From: Streptomyces candidus
GTDB taxonomy: Bacteria; Actinomycetota; Actinomycetes; Streptomycetales; Streptomycetaceae
Reading direction: 5' to 3'
Assembly (NCBI RefSeq): GCF_014207445.1
Contig: NZ_JACHEM010000009.1
Span: forward strand, 1 to 64,000
Length of the DNA stretch: 64,000 bases
The notes beneath the pieces are model-generated. The model was not told the origin of the DNA. It was given only the letters and a program-made list of their open reading frames with translations, and ran no database searches. Shown one piece after another: positions 41,795 to 49,403 of this stretch (position 1 is the stretch's first letter; each line of letters starts with the position of its first letter). The position numbers and the translations under genes were made by a program.

Positions 41795-42880
41795 GTGACC
41801 GCATCTTCCGACGGCGTCCTGCACACCCTGTTCCGCTCGGAACAGGGCGGCCACGAGCAAGTCGTGCTCTGCCAGGACCGCGCCTCCGGCCTCAAGGCCG
41901 TCATCGCCCTGCACAACACGGACCTCGGTCCGGGCCTGGGCGGCACCCGCTTCTACCCGTACGAGAGCGAGGAGGCCGCCCTGGAGGACGCCCTGAACCT
42001 CTCGCGCGGCATGAGCTACAAGAACGCCCTGGCCGGTCTCGACCACGGTGGCGGCAAGGCCGTCATCATCGGCGACCCCGAGCAGATCAAGACCGAGGAG
42101 CTGCTGCTGGCGTACGGCCGCTTCGTCGCCTCGCTCGGTGGCCGCTACGTGACCGCGTGCGACGTCGGCACGTACGTCGCGGACATGGACGTCGTGGCGC
42201 GCGAGTGCCGCTGGACGACCGGGCGCTCCCCCGAGCACGGCGGCGCGGGCGACTCCTCCGTACTGACCGCCTTCGGCGTCTTCCAGGGCATGCGCGCCTG
42301 CGCCCAGCACCAGTGGGGCGATCCCACGCTGCGCGGCCGCAAGGTGGGCGTGGCCGGCGTGGGCAAGGTGGGCCACTACCTGGTGGAGCACCTGCTGGAG
42401 GACGGCGCGGAGGTCGTCGTCACGGATGTGCGCGAGGAGTCCGTACGCCGCGTGACCGACAAGCACCCCCAGGTCACCGTGGTCGCCGACACCGAGGCGC
42501 TGATCCGGGTCGAGGGCCTGGACATCTACGCCCCGTGCGCGCTCGGCGGCGCGCTGAACGACGAGAGCGTGCGGGCGCTGACGGCGGGTGTGGTGTGCGG
42601 TGCGGCCAACAACCAGCTCGCGCACGCGGGCGTCGAGAAGGACCTCGCCGACCGCGGGATCCTGTACGCGCCGGACTACGTGGTGAACGCGGGCGGGGTC
42701 ATCCAGGTCGCCGACGAACTGCACGGCTTCGACTTCGACCGGTGCAGGAAGAAGGCCGCGAAGATCTTCGACACCACGCTGGAAATCTTCGCACGTGCGA
42801 AGAGTGACGGTGTTCCGCCGGTCGCCGCGGCCGACCGGATCGCCGAACAGCGGATGGCCGAGGCCCGCGCCCGGCGCTGA
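41795..42880 (+). CDS. vdh: Valine (branched-chain) dehydrogenase
   Basis: A 361-residue Glu/Leu/Phe/Val dehydrogenase that oxidatively deaminates valine and other branched-chain amino acids with NAD, feeding catabolism and acyl-CoA precursors of polyketides. The glycine-rich catalytic-lysine segments GPGLGGTRFYPY and GLDHGGGKAVI are near residues 47-90, and the NAD-binding GVAGVGKVG near 185. GTG 41795 has GGGAG nine bases upstream; 21 extra residues from ATG 41732 are unconserved. The gene lies between bldC and purM as in S. coelicolor. Its length matches Streptomyces Vdh. Confidence 0.9.
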   Translation: MTASSDGVLHTLFRSEQGGHEQVVLCQDRASGLKAVIALHNTDLGPGLGGTRFYPYESEEAALEDALNLSRGMSYKNALAGLDHGGGKAVIIGDPEQIKTEELLLAYGRFVASLGGRYVTACDVGTYVADMDVVARECRWTTGRSPEHGGAGDSSVLTAFGVFQGMRACAQHQWGDPTLRGRKVGVAGVGKVGHYLVEHLLEDGAEVVVTDVREESVRRVTDKHPQVTVVADTEALIRVEGLDIYAPCALGGALNDESVRALTAGVVCGAANNQLAHAGVEKDLADRGILYAPDYVVNAGGVIQVADELHGFDFDRCRKKAAKIFDTTLEIFARAKSDGVPPVAAADRIAEQRMAEARARR

Positions 42881-43167
42881 CGGAGGGCTCCGGAGAGGGG
42901 CCGGACCGCCGGGTGGGGAGACATCGCTCACCCCCCTCGGCGGGTCGGGCGTCAGGAAGGGGCTAAAATCGCGGTTGACCAGCGGGGACGGAACGTCTCG
43001 CCGGTCGTGCTTCGAGGCGTCTCGTGCGGGCGGCGTACCGTATGGCCAAAGAAGCAGGTACCGTTGAAGTCCTGCGGACCGGTCTCTCCACGGAGGGCCC
43101 GTTCCCAACCATGAACGCGTGTCAAGACTCTGGGGCCGTCGAGCCCCGTCACCGAGGGGGTCGAGCC

Positions 43168-43416
43168 ATGGGGCGCGGCCGGGCAAAGGCCAAGCAGACG
43201 AAGGTCGCCCGCCAGCTGAAGTACAGCAGCGGCGGTACCGACCTGTCGCGTCTGGCCAGCGAGCTGGGCGCTTCGACTTCGCAACAGCCGCCTAACGGCG
43301 AGCCGTTCGAGGACGATGACGAGGAAGACGACCCGTACGCACAGTACGCGTCGCAGTACAACGACGAGGACGAGGACGATGAGTCCGGACCTTCGTCGCA
43401 GCGCCGCGGCGCTTGA
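43168..43416 (+). CDS. DUF3073 family small protein
   Basis: An 82-residue protein. The basic N-terminus MGRGRAKAKQTKVARQLKY is the DUF3073 signature and is followed by an acidic tail (EDDDEEDDPYAQY, DEDEDDE). The opposite charges of the two halves suggest binding to nucleic acid or the ribosome with an autoinhibitory tail, but no function is established. It is conserved across actinobacteria near purM. Its 290-base upstream region contains no other gene. A hairpin terminator follows. Confidence 0.85.
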   Translation: MGRGRAKAKQTKVARQLKYSSGGTDLSRLASELGASTSQQPPNGEPFEDDDEEDDPYAQYASQYNDEDEDDESGPSSQRRGA

Positions 43417-43486
43417 CGCTTCACCTTTGGCGTTCGTACACCTCGAACATATTCATAAGGTTTGAGCAGTACCGTTTGATCACCGG

Positions 43487-43518
43487 ACCCGGTCCGGGGC
43501 TCGCGCCCCGGGCCGGGT
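43487..43518. terminator. Convergent terminator between DUF3073 gene and purM
   Basis: A 14-bp stem (43487-43500 with 43505-43518, one G-T pair) closing a TCGC loop, in the gap between the two convergent genes. There is no long T-run, as is common for actinobacterial terminators. It can serve both strands. Confidence 0.7.
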
Positions 43519-43528
43519 TCTGTGCGTC

Positions 43529-44605
43529 CTACTTGGCGTAGTCGCCGGTGAGGGCCGCGCCCTCGCGGTGCTCGCCGCGGGCGGTGATCCCGCCGGCCAC
43601 CCAGGAGTCGACGCCGCGGTCGGCGAGGGCGGCCAGGGCCACGTCCACCGACTGCTCGGGCACGACAGCGATCATGCCGACGCCCATGTTGAGGGTCTTC
43701 TCCAGTTCGAGGCGCTCGACGTTCCCGGCCCTGCCGACGACGTCGAAGACGGCGCCGGGGGTCCAGGTCGAGCGGTCGACGGTGGCGTGCAGGTGGTCCG
43801 GGATCACCCGGGCCAGGTTGTTGGCCAGGCCTCCACCGGTGACGTGGCTGAAGGCGTGGACCTCGGCGGTGCGGGTGAGGGCCAGGCAGTCCAGCGAGTA
43901 GATCTTCGTGGGCTCCAGCAGCTCCTCGCCGAGTGTGCGGCCGAACTCCTCGATCTCCTGCTCCAGGGACCAGCCCGCGCGGTCGAAGACGACGTTGCGC
44001 ACCAGCGAGTAGCCGTTGGAGTGAAGACCGGAGGACGCCATCGCGATCATGGCGTCGCCCTCGCGGATCCGGTCCGCGCCGAGGAGCTGGTCGTACTCCA
44101 CGACACCGGTGCCGGCGCCCGCCACGTCGAAGTCGTCGGGGCCCAGCAGACCCGGGTGCTCGGCCGTCTCGCCGCCGACCAGGGCGCAGCCGGCGAGGAC
44201 GCAGCCCTCGGCGATGCCCTTCACGAGGGCGGCGACCCGCTCGGGGTGCACCTTGCCCACGCAGATGTAGTCGGTCATGAACAGCGGTTCGGCGCCGCAG
44301 ACGACCAGGTCGTCCACGACCATGCCGACCAGGTCGTGGCCGATGGTGTCGTACACGCCCATCCGGCGGGCGATGTCGACCTTCGTGCCGACGCCGTCGG
44401 TCGCCGAGGCGAGCAGCGGACGCTCGTACCGCTTGAGGGCGGAGGCGTCGAAGAGGCCGGCGAAGCCGCCGAGGCCGCCCAGCACCTCGGGCCGCTTCGT
44501 CTTCTTCACCCACTCCTTCATGAGTTCCACGGCGCGGTCGCCGGCTTCGATGTCGACGCCCGCGGACGCGTAGCTGGCACCGGTGGTCTCAGACTTCTCA
44601 GACAT
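43529..44605 (-). CDS. purM: Phosphoribosylformylglycinamidine cyclo-ligase (AIR synthetase)
   Basis: A 358-residue enzyme converting FGAM and ATP to AIR, the fifth step of purine synthesis. PurM landmarks are visible: GGLGGFAGLFD, ATDGVGTKVDIA, MVVDDLVVCGAEPLFMTDY, a Gly-rich GGETAEHPG, and HVTGGGLANNLAR. The length is normal. It lies 47 bases downstream of purF in the same direction, so the two are likely co-transcribed. The region just before ATG 44605 lacks an obvious Shine-Dalgarno sequence. Confidence 0.95.
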   Translation of the reverse strand: MSEKSETTGASYASAGVDIEAGDRAVELMKEWVKKTKRPEVLGGLGGFAGLFDASALKRYERPLLASATDGVGTKVDIARRMGVYDTIGHDLVGMVVDDLVVCGAEPLFMTDYICVGKVHPERVAALVKGIAEGCVLAGCALVGGETAEHPGLLGPDDFDVAGAGTGVVEYDQLLGADRIREGDAMIAMASSGLHSNGYSLVRNVVFDRAGWSLEQEIEEFGRTLGEELLEPTKIYSLDCLALTRTAEVHAFSHVTGGGLANNLARVIPDHLHATVDRSTWTPGAVFDVVGRAGNVERLELEKTLNMGVGMIAVVPEQSVDVALAALADRGVDSWVAGGITARGEHREGAALTGDYAK

Positions 44606-44652
44606 GGGGAGGTGAGAACTTTCGTGTCGAACAGCGAGGGTCTACGGGCCCG

Positions 44653-46179
44653 CTACGGGCGACGGAGCGCTTCGGCCGCGGCGGTGTTCGCCACTCCGGC
44701 CGCGAGCTCGGTCTCCAGGAGCTGCTTGCCGAGGAGCTCCGGGTCGGGGAGATCCATGGGGTACTCGCCGTCGAAGCACGCGCGGCAGAGGTTCGGCTTG
44801 TCGATCGTCGTCGACTCGATCATGCCGTCGATGGAGATGTACGCCAGCGAGTCGGCGCCGAGCGAGGTGCCGATCTCCTCGATGGTCATGCCGTTGGCGA
44901 TCAGCTCCGCGCGGGTGGCGAAGTCGATGCCGAAGAAGCACGGCCACTTCACCGGCGGGGAGGAGATCCGGATGTGGATCTCCGCCGCGCCCGCCTCGCG
45001 GAGCATCTTGACCAGTGCGCGCTGGGTGTTGCCGCGGACGATCGAGTCGTCGACGACCACCAGGCGCTTGCCCTTGATGACTTCCTTGAGCGGGTTGAGC
45101 TTCAGACGGATGCCGAGCTGGCGGATCGTCTGGGACGGCTGGATGAAGGTCCGGCCGACGTACGCGTTCTTGACGAGCCCGGAGCCGTACGGAATCCCGC
45201 TGGCCTCGGCGTAACCGATCGCGGCGGGGGTGCCGGATTCGGGCGTCGCTATGACGAGATCGGCCTCGGCAGGAGCTTCCGCGGCCAGTTTGCGGCCCAT
45301 CTCGACCCGGCTGAGATAGACGTTGCGGCCCGCGATGTCGGTGTCGGGGCGCGCGAGGTAGACGTACTCGAAGACACAGCCCTTGGGCTTCGCTTCTGCG
45401 AATCGAGAGGTGCGCAGGCCGTTCTCGTCGATCGCGAGCATCTCGCCCGGCTCGACCTCGCGGACGTAGGCTGCGCCGCAGATGTCGAGGGCGGCGGACT
45501 CGGAGGCCACCACCCAGCCGCGCTCCAGACGGCCGAGCACCAGCGGGCGGATGCCCTGCGGGTCGCGGGCCGCGTACAGCGTTCCCTCGTCCATGAAGAC
45601 GAGGGAGAAGGCGCCCATGACCTGGGGGAGCACCTTTGCGGCGGCCTCCTCGATGGTCAGCGGCTTGCCGTCGTCGTCGGTCTGGCCCGCGAGGAGCGCG
45701 GTCACCAGGTCGGTGTCGTTGGTGGCGGCCACCTGGGTGGCGCGGCCGTTCTCCTTGGGGAGTTCGGCGACCAGCTCGGCGAGCTGTGCCGTATTGACCA
45801 GGTTTCCGTTGTGGCCGAGCGCGATCGAGCCGTGCGCGGTGGCACGGAACGTCGGCTGCGCGTTCTCCCACACCGAGGCTCCGGTGGTGGAGTAGCGGGC
45901 GTGACCGACCGCGATATGGCCCTGGAGGGAGCCGAGAGAGGTTTCGTCGAAGACTTGCGAGACCAGTCCCATGTCCTTGAAGACCAGGATCTGGGACCCG
46001 TTGCTGACTGCGATTCCCGCGGATTCCTGTCCGCGGTGCTGCAGTGCATACAGTCCGAAATAGGTGAGCTTGGCGACCTCTTCGCCGGGAGCCCAGACAC
46101 CGAAGACGCCGCAAGCGTCCTGGGGGCCTTTCTCACCGGGGAGCAGGTCGTGGTTGAGTCGTCCATCACCACGAGGCAC
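44653..46179 (-). CDS. purF: Amidophosphoribosyltransferase
   Basis: A 508-residue enzyme that commits PRPP to purine synthesis. The GTG start at 46179 gives a 22-residue propeptide before the catalytic Cys23 (QDACGVFGVWAP), as expected for self-processing Ntn glutaminases. The PRPP-binding motif VVVDDSIVRGNT is near residue 375, and FeS-type cysteines (CFFG, NLCRACFDGEYP) occur in the C-terminal part. A -10 box ends only seven bases before this GTG, which supports the start and implies a leaderless mRNA; the ATG at 46239 lies upstream of the promoter. purM follows. Confidence 0.94.
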   Translation of the reverse strand: MPRGDGRLNHDLLPGEKGPQDACGVFGVWAPGEEVAKLTYFGLYALQHRGQESAGIAVSNGSQILVFKDMGLVSQVFDETSLGSLQGHIAVGHARYSTTGASVWENAQPTFRATAHGSIALGHNGNLVNTAQLAELVAELPKENGRATQVAATNDTDLVTALLAGQTDDDGKPLTIEEAAAKVLPQVMGAFSLVFMDEGTLYAARDPQGIRPLVLGRLERGWVVASESAALDICGAAYVREVEPGEMLAIDENGLRTSRFAEAKPKGCVFEYVYLARPDTDIAGRNVYLSRVEMGRKLAAEAPAEADLVIATPESGTPAAIGYAEASGIPYGSGLVKNAYVGRTFIQPSQTIRQLGIRLKLNPLKEVIKGKRLVVVDDSIVRGNTQRALVKMLREAGAAEIHIRISSPPVKWPCFFGIDFATRAELIANGMTIEEIGTSLGADSLAYISIDGMIESTTIDKPNLCRACFDGEYPMDLPDPELLGKQLLETELAAGVANTAAAEALRRP

Positions 46180-46186
46180 GGCACCG

Positions 46187-46216
46187 AGTGTAGGCGAGAT
46201 CGACCACTGGTCCGAA
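46187..46216 (-). promoter_or_regulatory. purF promoter (leaderless transcript)
   Basis: On the minus strand -35 TTCGGA (46211-46216) and -10 TACACT (46187-46192) are 18 bases apart. The expected transcription start falls at or within a base of the purF GTG (46179). Confidence 0.6.
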
Positions 46217-46670
46217 TTGGGGATACGGGCGGGCGACACCCCGGGGCGAAACGGTCCTGCTGGGGCGGGTCGCGGGCCGGATCGTGGCGGCGGGTGCCGA
46301 TCCGGGTTCCGGCGTCCGGGGCCCGGGGCGGGTCGGGCGCGGCCAGGGGGCTACGGACGCGCGGCCCGGCGCCCGCTGAGGCGGGTTGCGGGGCGGGTTC
46401 CGCCGTCCGGACGTGGCTGGCCGGGCGTGCGGGTTCCCGCGGCGGGTGCCCGTGCCTGCCCCCTGCGGACCTCAGCAGCGGGTGCCGTGCGGTCTCCGCG
46501 GGCCCCCTGGAACCGGTATCGCTCGCAGGCGTAGACGTAGCCGTGCGGGCGTGCGGACCTCCGCGGCGGGAGCCTGCGGGCTGCGCGGGGCCCCGGCGAC
46601 GGGCATCGCTCGCAGGCGTACAGGAGACCCCTGCGCGGCCGTCGTGCGTGCCGCGCAGGGCCGTCGGCCG
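46217..46670. other. GC-rich intergenic region with degenerate repeats
   Basis: No gene is supported between purF and the META lipoprotein. The string ATCGCTCGCAGGCGTA occurs at 46518-46533 and 46605-46620, and the preceding 60 bases of each copy are also similar (GCGGACCTC, GGCGGG). This gives an imperfect 87-base tandem duplication. Hairpins are plentiful, and one could terminate the flanking transcripts. Confidence 0.55.
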
Positions 46671-47516
46671 CTACTTGGCCGCCTTCGCCTCCAGGCCCTT
46701 GCCGTCGGCTGCCGTGAGGGTCAGGGAGCGGCCGTCCACGCGGTACTTCACCTTGCCCGACAGCACCTGCAGCAGGTCCTTCTCCACCGTCCCCTCGGCG
46801 CCCTGGCACAGCATCCGGGTCGTGGCGACGCGGCCGAACTCAAGGGTGCCGTCGCCCTGCCGCGCCGTGCCGTTCAGGGAGTTGCAGCCGGTGTGTCCGC
46901 GGACCGTACCGTCCTTGCCGAAGGTCAGGTACGCCTTTCCGCCGGTGCCCTCCGGGAGCGACCTGGCCGTCTCCCCCTCCTGGAAGCCGCTGACGTTCCA
47001 CTTCGTTCCGGTGAGGGGGGCGGGCGGCTCCACCGGCTTCGAGGTGAGGGCGATCGTGCCTCCCCTCGGCGTGGTGAGGGTCAGCCGGCTGTCGTCGAGT
47101 TCCGCCTTCAGCGGGTCTTCGAGCGCCTGGCGCATCGCGAGCTCGAAGTCCTGCTCCTCGCAGGCGATCTGAGTGGACAGCAGCTTGTCGAAGTCGACGG
47201 TGTCGCCCTTGACGGTGGCCCTCCCGGTGAAGGAGTTGCAGCCGTAATGGCCGGTGACCGCGCCCTTGTCGTCGATCTTGACGTAGACGCCGTCCGGAGC
47301 CGGGGCCTTCTTGCCGCCCACGGTCGCGCTCTCGACCGACCATCGCACGCCGGTCAGAGGCACGTCGGTCTGCACGGTGTCGTCGCCACCCTCCTTCCCG
47401 CTCCCTCCGGAGCCGGCACCCGTTTCCGTGCCGCAGGCCCCCAGGGCCAGGAGCGCCACGGCGGTGACGGGAACGGTCAGCATCTTCCGCGTCCTGAGCT
47501 TCGGCTTCGTCTGCAT
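46671..47516 (-). CDS. Lipoprotein with two META domains
   Basis: A 281-residue lipoprotein: signal peptide with lipobox ALGAC (Cys28), then two META domains (about 52-150 and 165-275). Each has the family core W-x-V (GVRWSVES, GTKWNVSG), a TGCNS-type knuckle (GHYGCNSFTG, GHTGCNSLNG) and a second cysteine (STQIACEE, TRMLCQG) that probably forms a disulphide with it. META domains occur in HslJ-type stress proteins; the molecular role is unclear. ATG 47516 is chosen. It may be oxidised by the extracytoplasmic thiol system, which is inference. It ends 490 bases before purF. Confidence 0.87.
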   Translation of the reverse strand: MQTKPKLRTRKMLTVPVTAVALLALGACGTETGAGSGGSGKEGGDDTVQTDVPLTGVRWSVESATVGGKKAPAPDGVYVKIDDKGAVTGHYGCNSFTGRATVKGDTVDFDKLLSTQIACEEQDFELAMRQALEDPLKAELDDSRLTLTTPRGGTIALTSKPVEPPAPLTGTKWNVSGFQEGETARSLPEGTGGKAYLTFGKDGTVRGHTGCNSLNGTARQGDGTLEFGRVATTRMLCQGAEGTVEKDLLQVLSGKVKYRVDGRSLTLTAADGKGLEAKAAK

Positions 47517-47576
47517 GCCGGTGTGACGGAACAGGTGGGGCGACCGGTTCCACTTGTCCCCGCGCAGGCCCGCCCA

Positions 47577-48416
47577 TCAGCCCATGATCGGCAGGACCCC
47601 CACCAGATCAGCACGCTCGCCACTGGCTCTGACCTGCCCGTTCTCGATTTCGTCGGCCCATTGTGTACGTCCTGTGGCAAGCCTGATCCAGGTGAGCGGG
47701 TCGGTCTCCACGACGTTCGGCGGGGTTCCTCTCGTGTGCCGCGGCCCTTCGACGCACTGCACCACCGCGAACGGCGGGATCCGCACCTCCGTGGACGCGC
47801 CGGGCGCCTTCGCGGCGAGGGCGTCGGCGAGCAGCCGGGTGCAGGCGGCCAGCGCCTGGCGGTCGAACGGCACCGCCACCCCGGTCGCCCGCGCCAGGTC
47901 GTCGCTGTGCACGACGAGTTCGACGAGGCGAGTGACGAGGAAGTCCGCGAAGCGCATGGTGCCGACCCGGGTACGCACCACCCGCTCGTCGTCGGCGCCC
48001 GGCAGTACCTCCGCGATCCGGGCGGCGCGTTCGTACAGCTCCGTCACGGGCGTGCCCGCCGAGGCGCCTCTGGTGTCCTCGGCGATCCGCCCCGCCAGGC
48101 CAGCGGTGGCGAACGGCCAGTCCAGCAGGCCGACTTCGGCCCTTCCCGGGCGTCCGGCCCCGGTCGCCGGGCCGCGGAGGTCTCCCTCCGGCGCGGGATC
48201 CGCGAGTGCCCGTACGACCGACTCCACCCCCAGGTACACGTGCGCCGCCAGCTCCCGCACCGACCAGTCCCCCAGCCCGCCGGGGGCCGCGAGCTGCTCC
48301 TCGGACAGTCCCGCCACCACCGTGCGCAGGTGGCCGAACTGGGTGAGGACGGCGGCCCGGGTCCTGGCCGGGTCGTAGGTGCGGGGGCGCTTCTTCTTCG
48401 CGGCGTTCGCTGGCAT
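47577..48416 (-). CDS. Maleylpyruvate-isomerase/DinB-like protein with SCP2-like tail
   Basis: A 279-residue protein. A basic N-terminus precedes a mycothiol-dependent maleylpyruvate isomerase-type four-helix bundle (about residues 15-180), with the metal-ligand-like LGDWSVRELAAHVYLG and ELVVHSDDLARATG. A C-terminal SCP2-like domain (about 195-275) has DPLTWIRLATGRTQWADEIENGQV. Such enzymes use mycothiol, the actinobacterial thiol, or act as general detoxification proteins; the substrate is unknown. ATG 48416 (MPANAAKKK) is chosen over an ATG 10 codons upstream. It sits next to an M23 peptidase gene on the same strand. Confidence 0.8.
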   Translation of the reverse strand: MPANAAKKKRPRTYDPARTRAAVLTQFGHLRTVVAGLSEEQLAAPGGLGDWSVRELAAHVYLGVESVVRALADPAPEGDLRGPATGAGRPGRAEVGLLDWPFATAGLAGRIAEDTRGASAGTPVTELYERAARIAEVLPGADDERVVRTRVGTMRFADFLVTRLVELVVHSDDLARATGVAVPFDRQALAACTRLLADALAAKAPGASTEVRIPPFAVVQCVEGPRHTRGTPPNVVETDPLTWIRLATGRTQWADEIENGQVRASGERADLVGVLPIMG

Positions 48417-48426
48417 ACGGACGAGG

Positions 48427-49281
48427 TTAGAGGGCGCCACCGACAACGCCGCCGGACGTGCCCCCGCCCGCCGGGACGTCGAAGGGTTCGCCCGCCGCGG
48501 GTACTCCCACTCCGCGCCAGCGGAAGGGCAGGCCCCGGGCGACGTCCAGGTCGGAGTCGTCCATCAGCTGGAAGTGGAGGTGCGGTTCGGTGGAGTTGCC
48601 GCTGTTGCCGCAGAGCGCGAGCGGTCGGCCCTCCTCCACCCGGTCCCCCGTGCGCACGGTGAGCGAGCCGCGCCTCAGGTGCGCGTACAGCGCGTACGTG
48701 CCGCCTCCCAGGTCGAGCACGACGTGGTTGCCGACGATGCGGCGCGGCCCGCCGAGCGTCCGCGCCACGCCCTCCACGAGCAGGAGGTACAGCACCCCCG
48801 GCAGCGACGTGCGGCTCAGGTGGTCGCGCTGACGGTCCTCCGCGTGCAGGACGGTGGCATCGGCGACTGCCAGCAACGGCCGCCCGAAGGCGGGGAACGC
48901 CTCGCTGCGGCGGGCGGGCGGCCAGAACCACACCGGCGCGGGCCGCGCGCCGCCGTCCGGCTCGGCCAGGATGTCGATCGCGTAGGTCTGGCCGTACGTG
49001 TGCGTGCCGTGGCTCGGCTGCTTGTCCGCCGGGCTGTTGAGCGCGGACCAGCGGCCGGTCACGGGCGGGGCGACCTCGACGGGCGCCGGGTCCCCCAGTG
49101 CGCGACGCCGGCGCCTCGCGTCGTTCGAGCGCCAGGCGTTGAGCGCGAGGGCCAGGGCGCACGGGATCCAGCCGGCCAGGTACCCGTACGGCAGCTCCAC
49201 GAAGAACTGCGCGAAGGCCTGCACGAAGAAGTACGCCCACAGGACACGGCTGAGGTGCAGTGCGGCTCGACGTGCGGTGAT
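48427..49281 (-). CDS. M23 metallopeptidase-like membrane protein, atypical start
   Basis: About 284 residues. A hydrophobic N-terminal region (LHLSRVLWAYFFVQAFAQFF and an adjacent helix) is followed by a soluble M23-like domain, with GQTYAIDI, NHVVLDLGGGTYALYAHLRRGS, GNSGNSTEPHLHFQL and the final zinc-ligand pair in HLHF. No ATG or GTG precedes the conserved start. GGGGGAGG stands five bases before ATC at 49281, and the first in-frame GTG is 49224 inside the first hydrophobic segment. The start is therefore uncertain: a rare ATC start, a base error, or translation from 49224. It may hydrolyse peptidoglycan crosslinks or be a scaffold. Confidence 0.72.
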   Translation of the reverse strand: MTARRAALHLSRVLWAYFFVQAFAQFFVELPYGYLAGWIPCALALALNAWRSNDARRRRRALGDPAPVEVAPPVTGRWSALNSPADKQPSHGTHTYGQTYAIDILAEPDGGARPAPVWFWPPARRSEAFPAFGRPLLAVADATVLHAEDRQRDHLSRTSLPGVLYLLLVEGVARTLGGPRRIVGNHVVLDLGGGTYALYAHLRRGSLTVRTGDRVEEGRPLALCGNSGNSTEPHLHFQLMDDSDLDVARGLPFRWRGVGVPAAGEPFDVPAGGGTSGGVVGGAL

Positions 49282-49403
49282 GGCGACCTCCCCCGGTCCG
49301 TGCCCCGCGGCGGCTGTCCGCGGTCGGTCCCCGTCGGACAGGGCCCTCGGGTTACGTAAGCAGACCGTCCCCGCGCGTGGTTCCCCGGGGCCGGTCCGCG
49401 CGC

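Noticed and set aside
46351..46809. Arg/Pro-rich open frame between purF and the META gene
   Set aside because: It overlaps the 3' end of the META gene in another frame and has a composition typical of non-coding GC-rich DNA.
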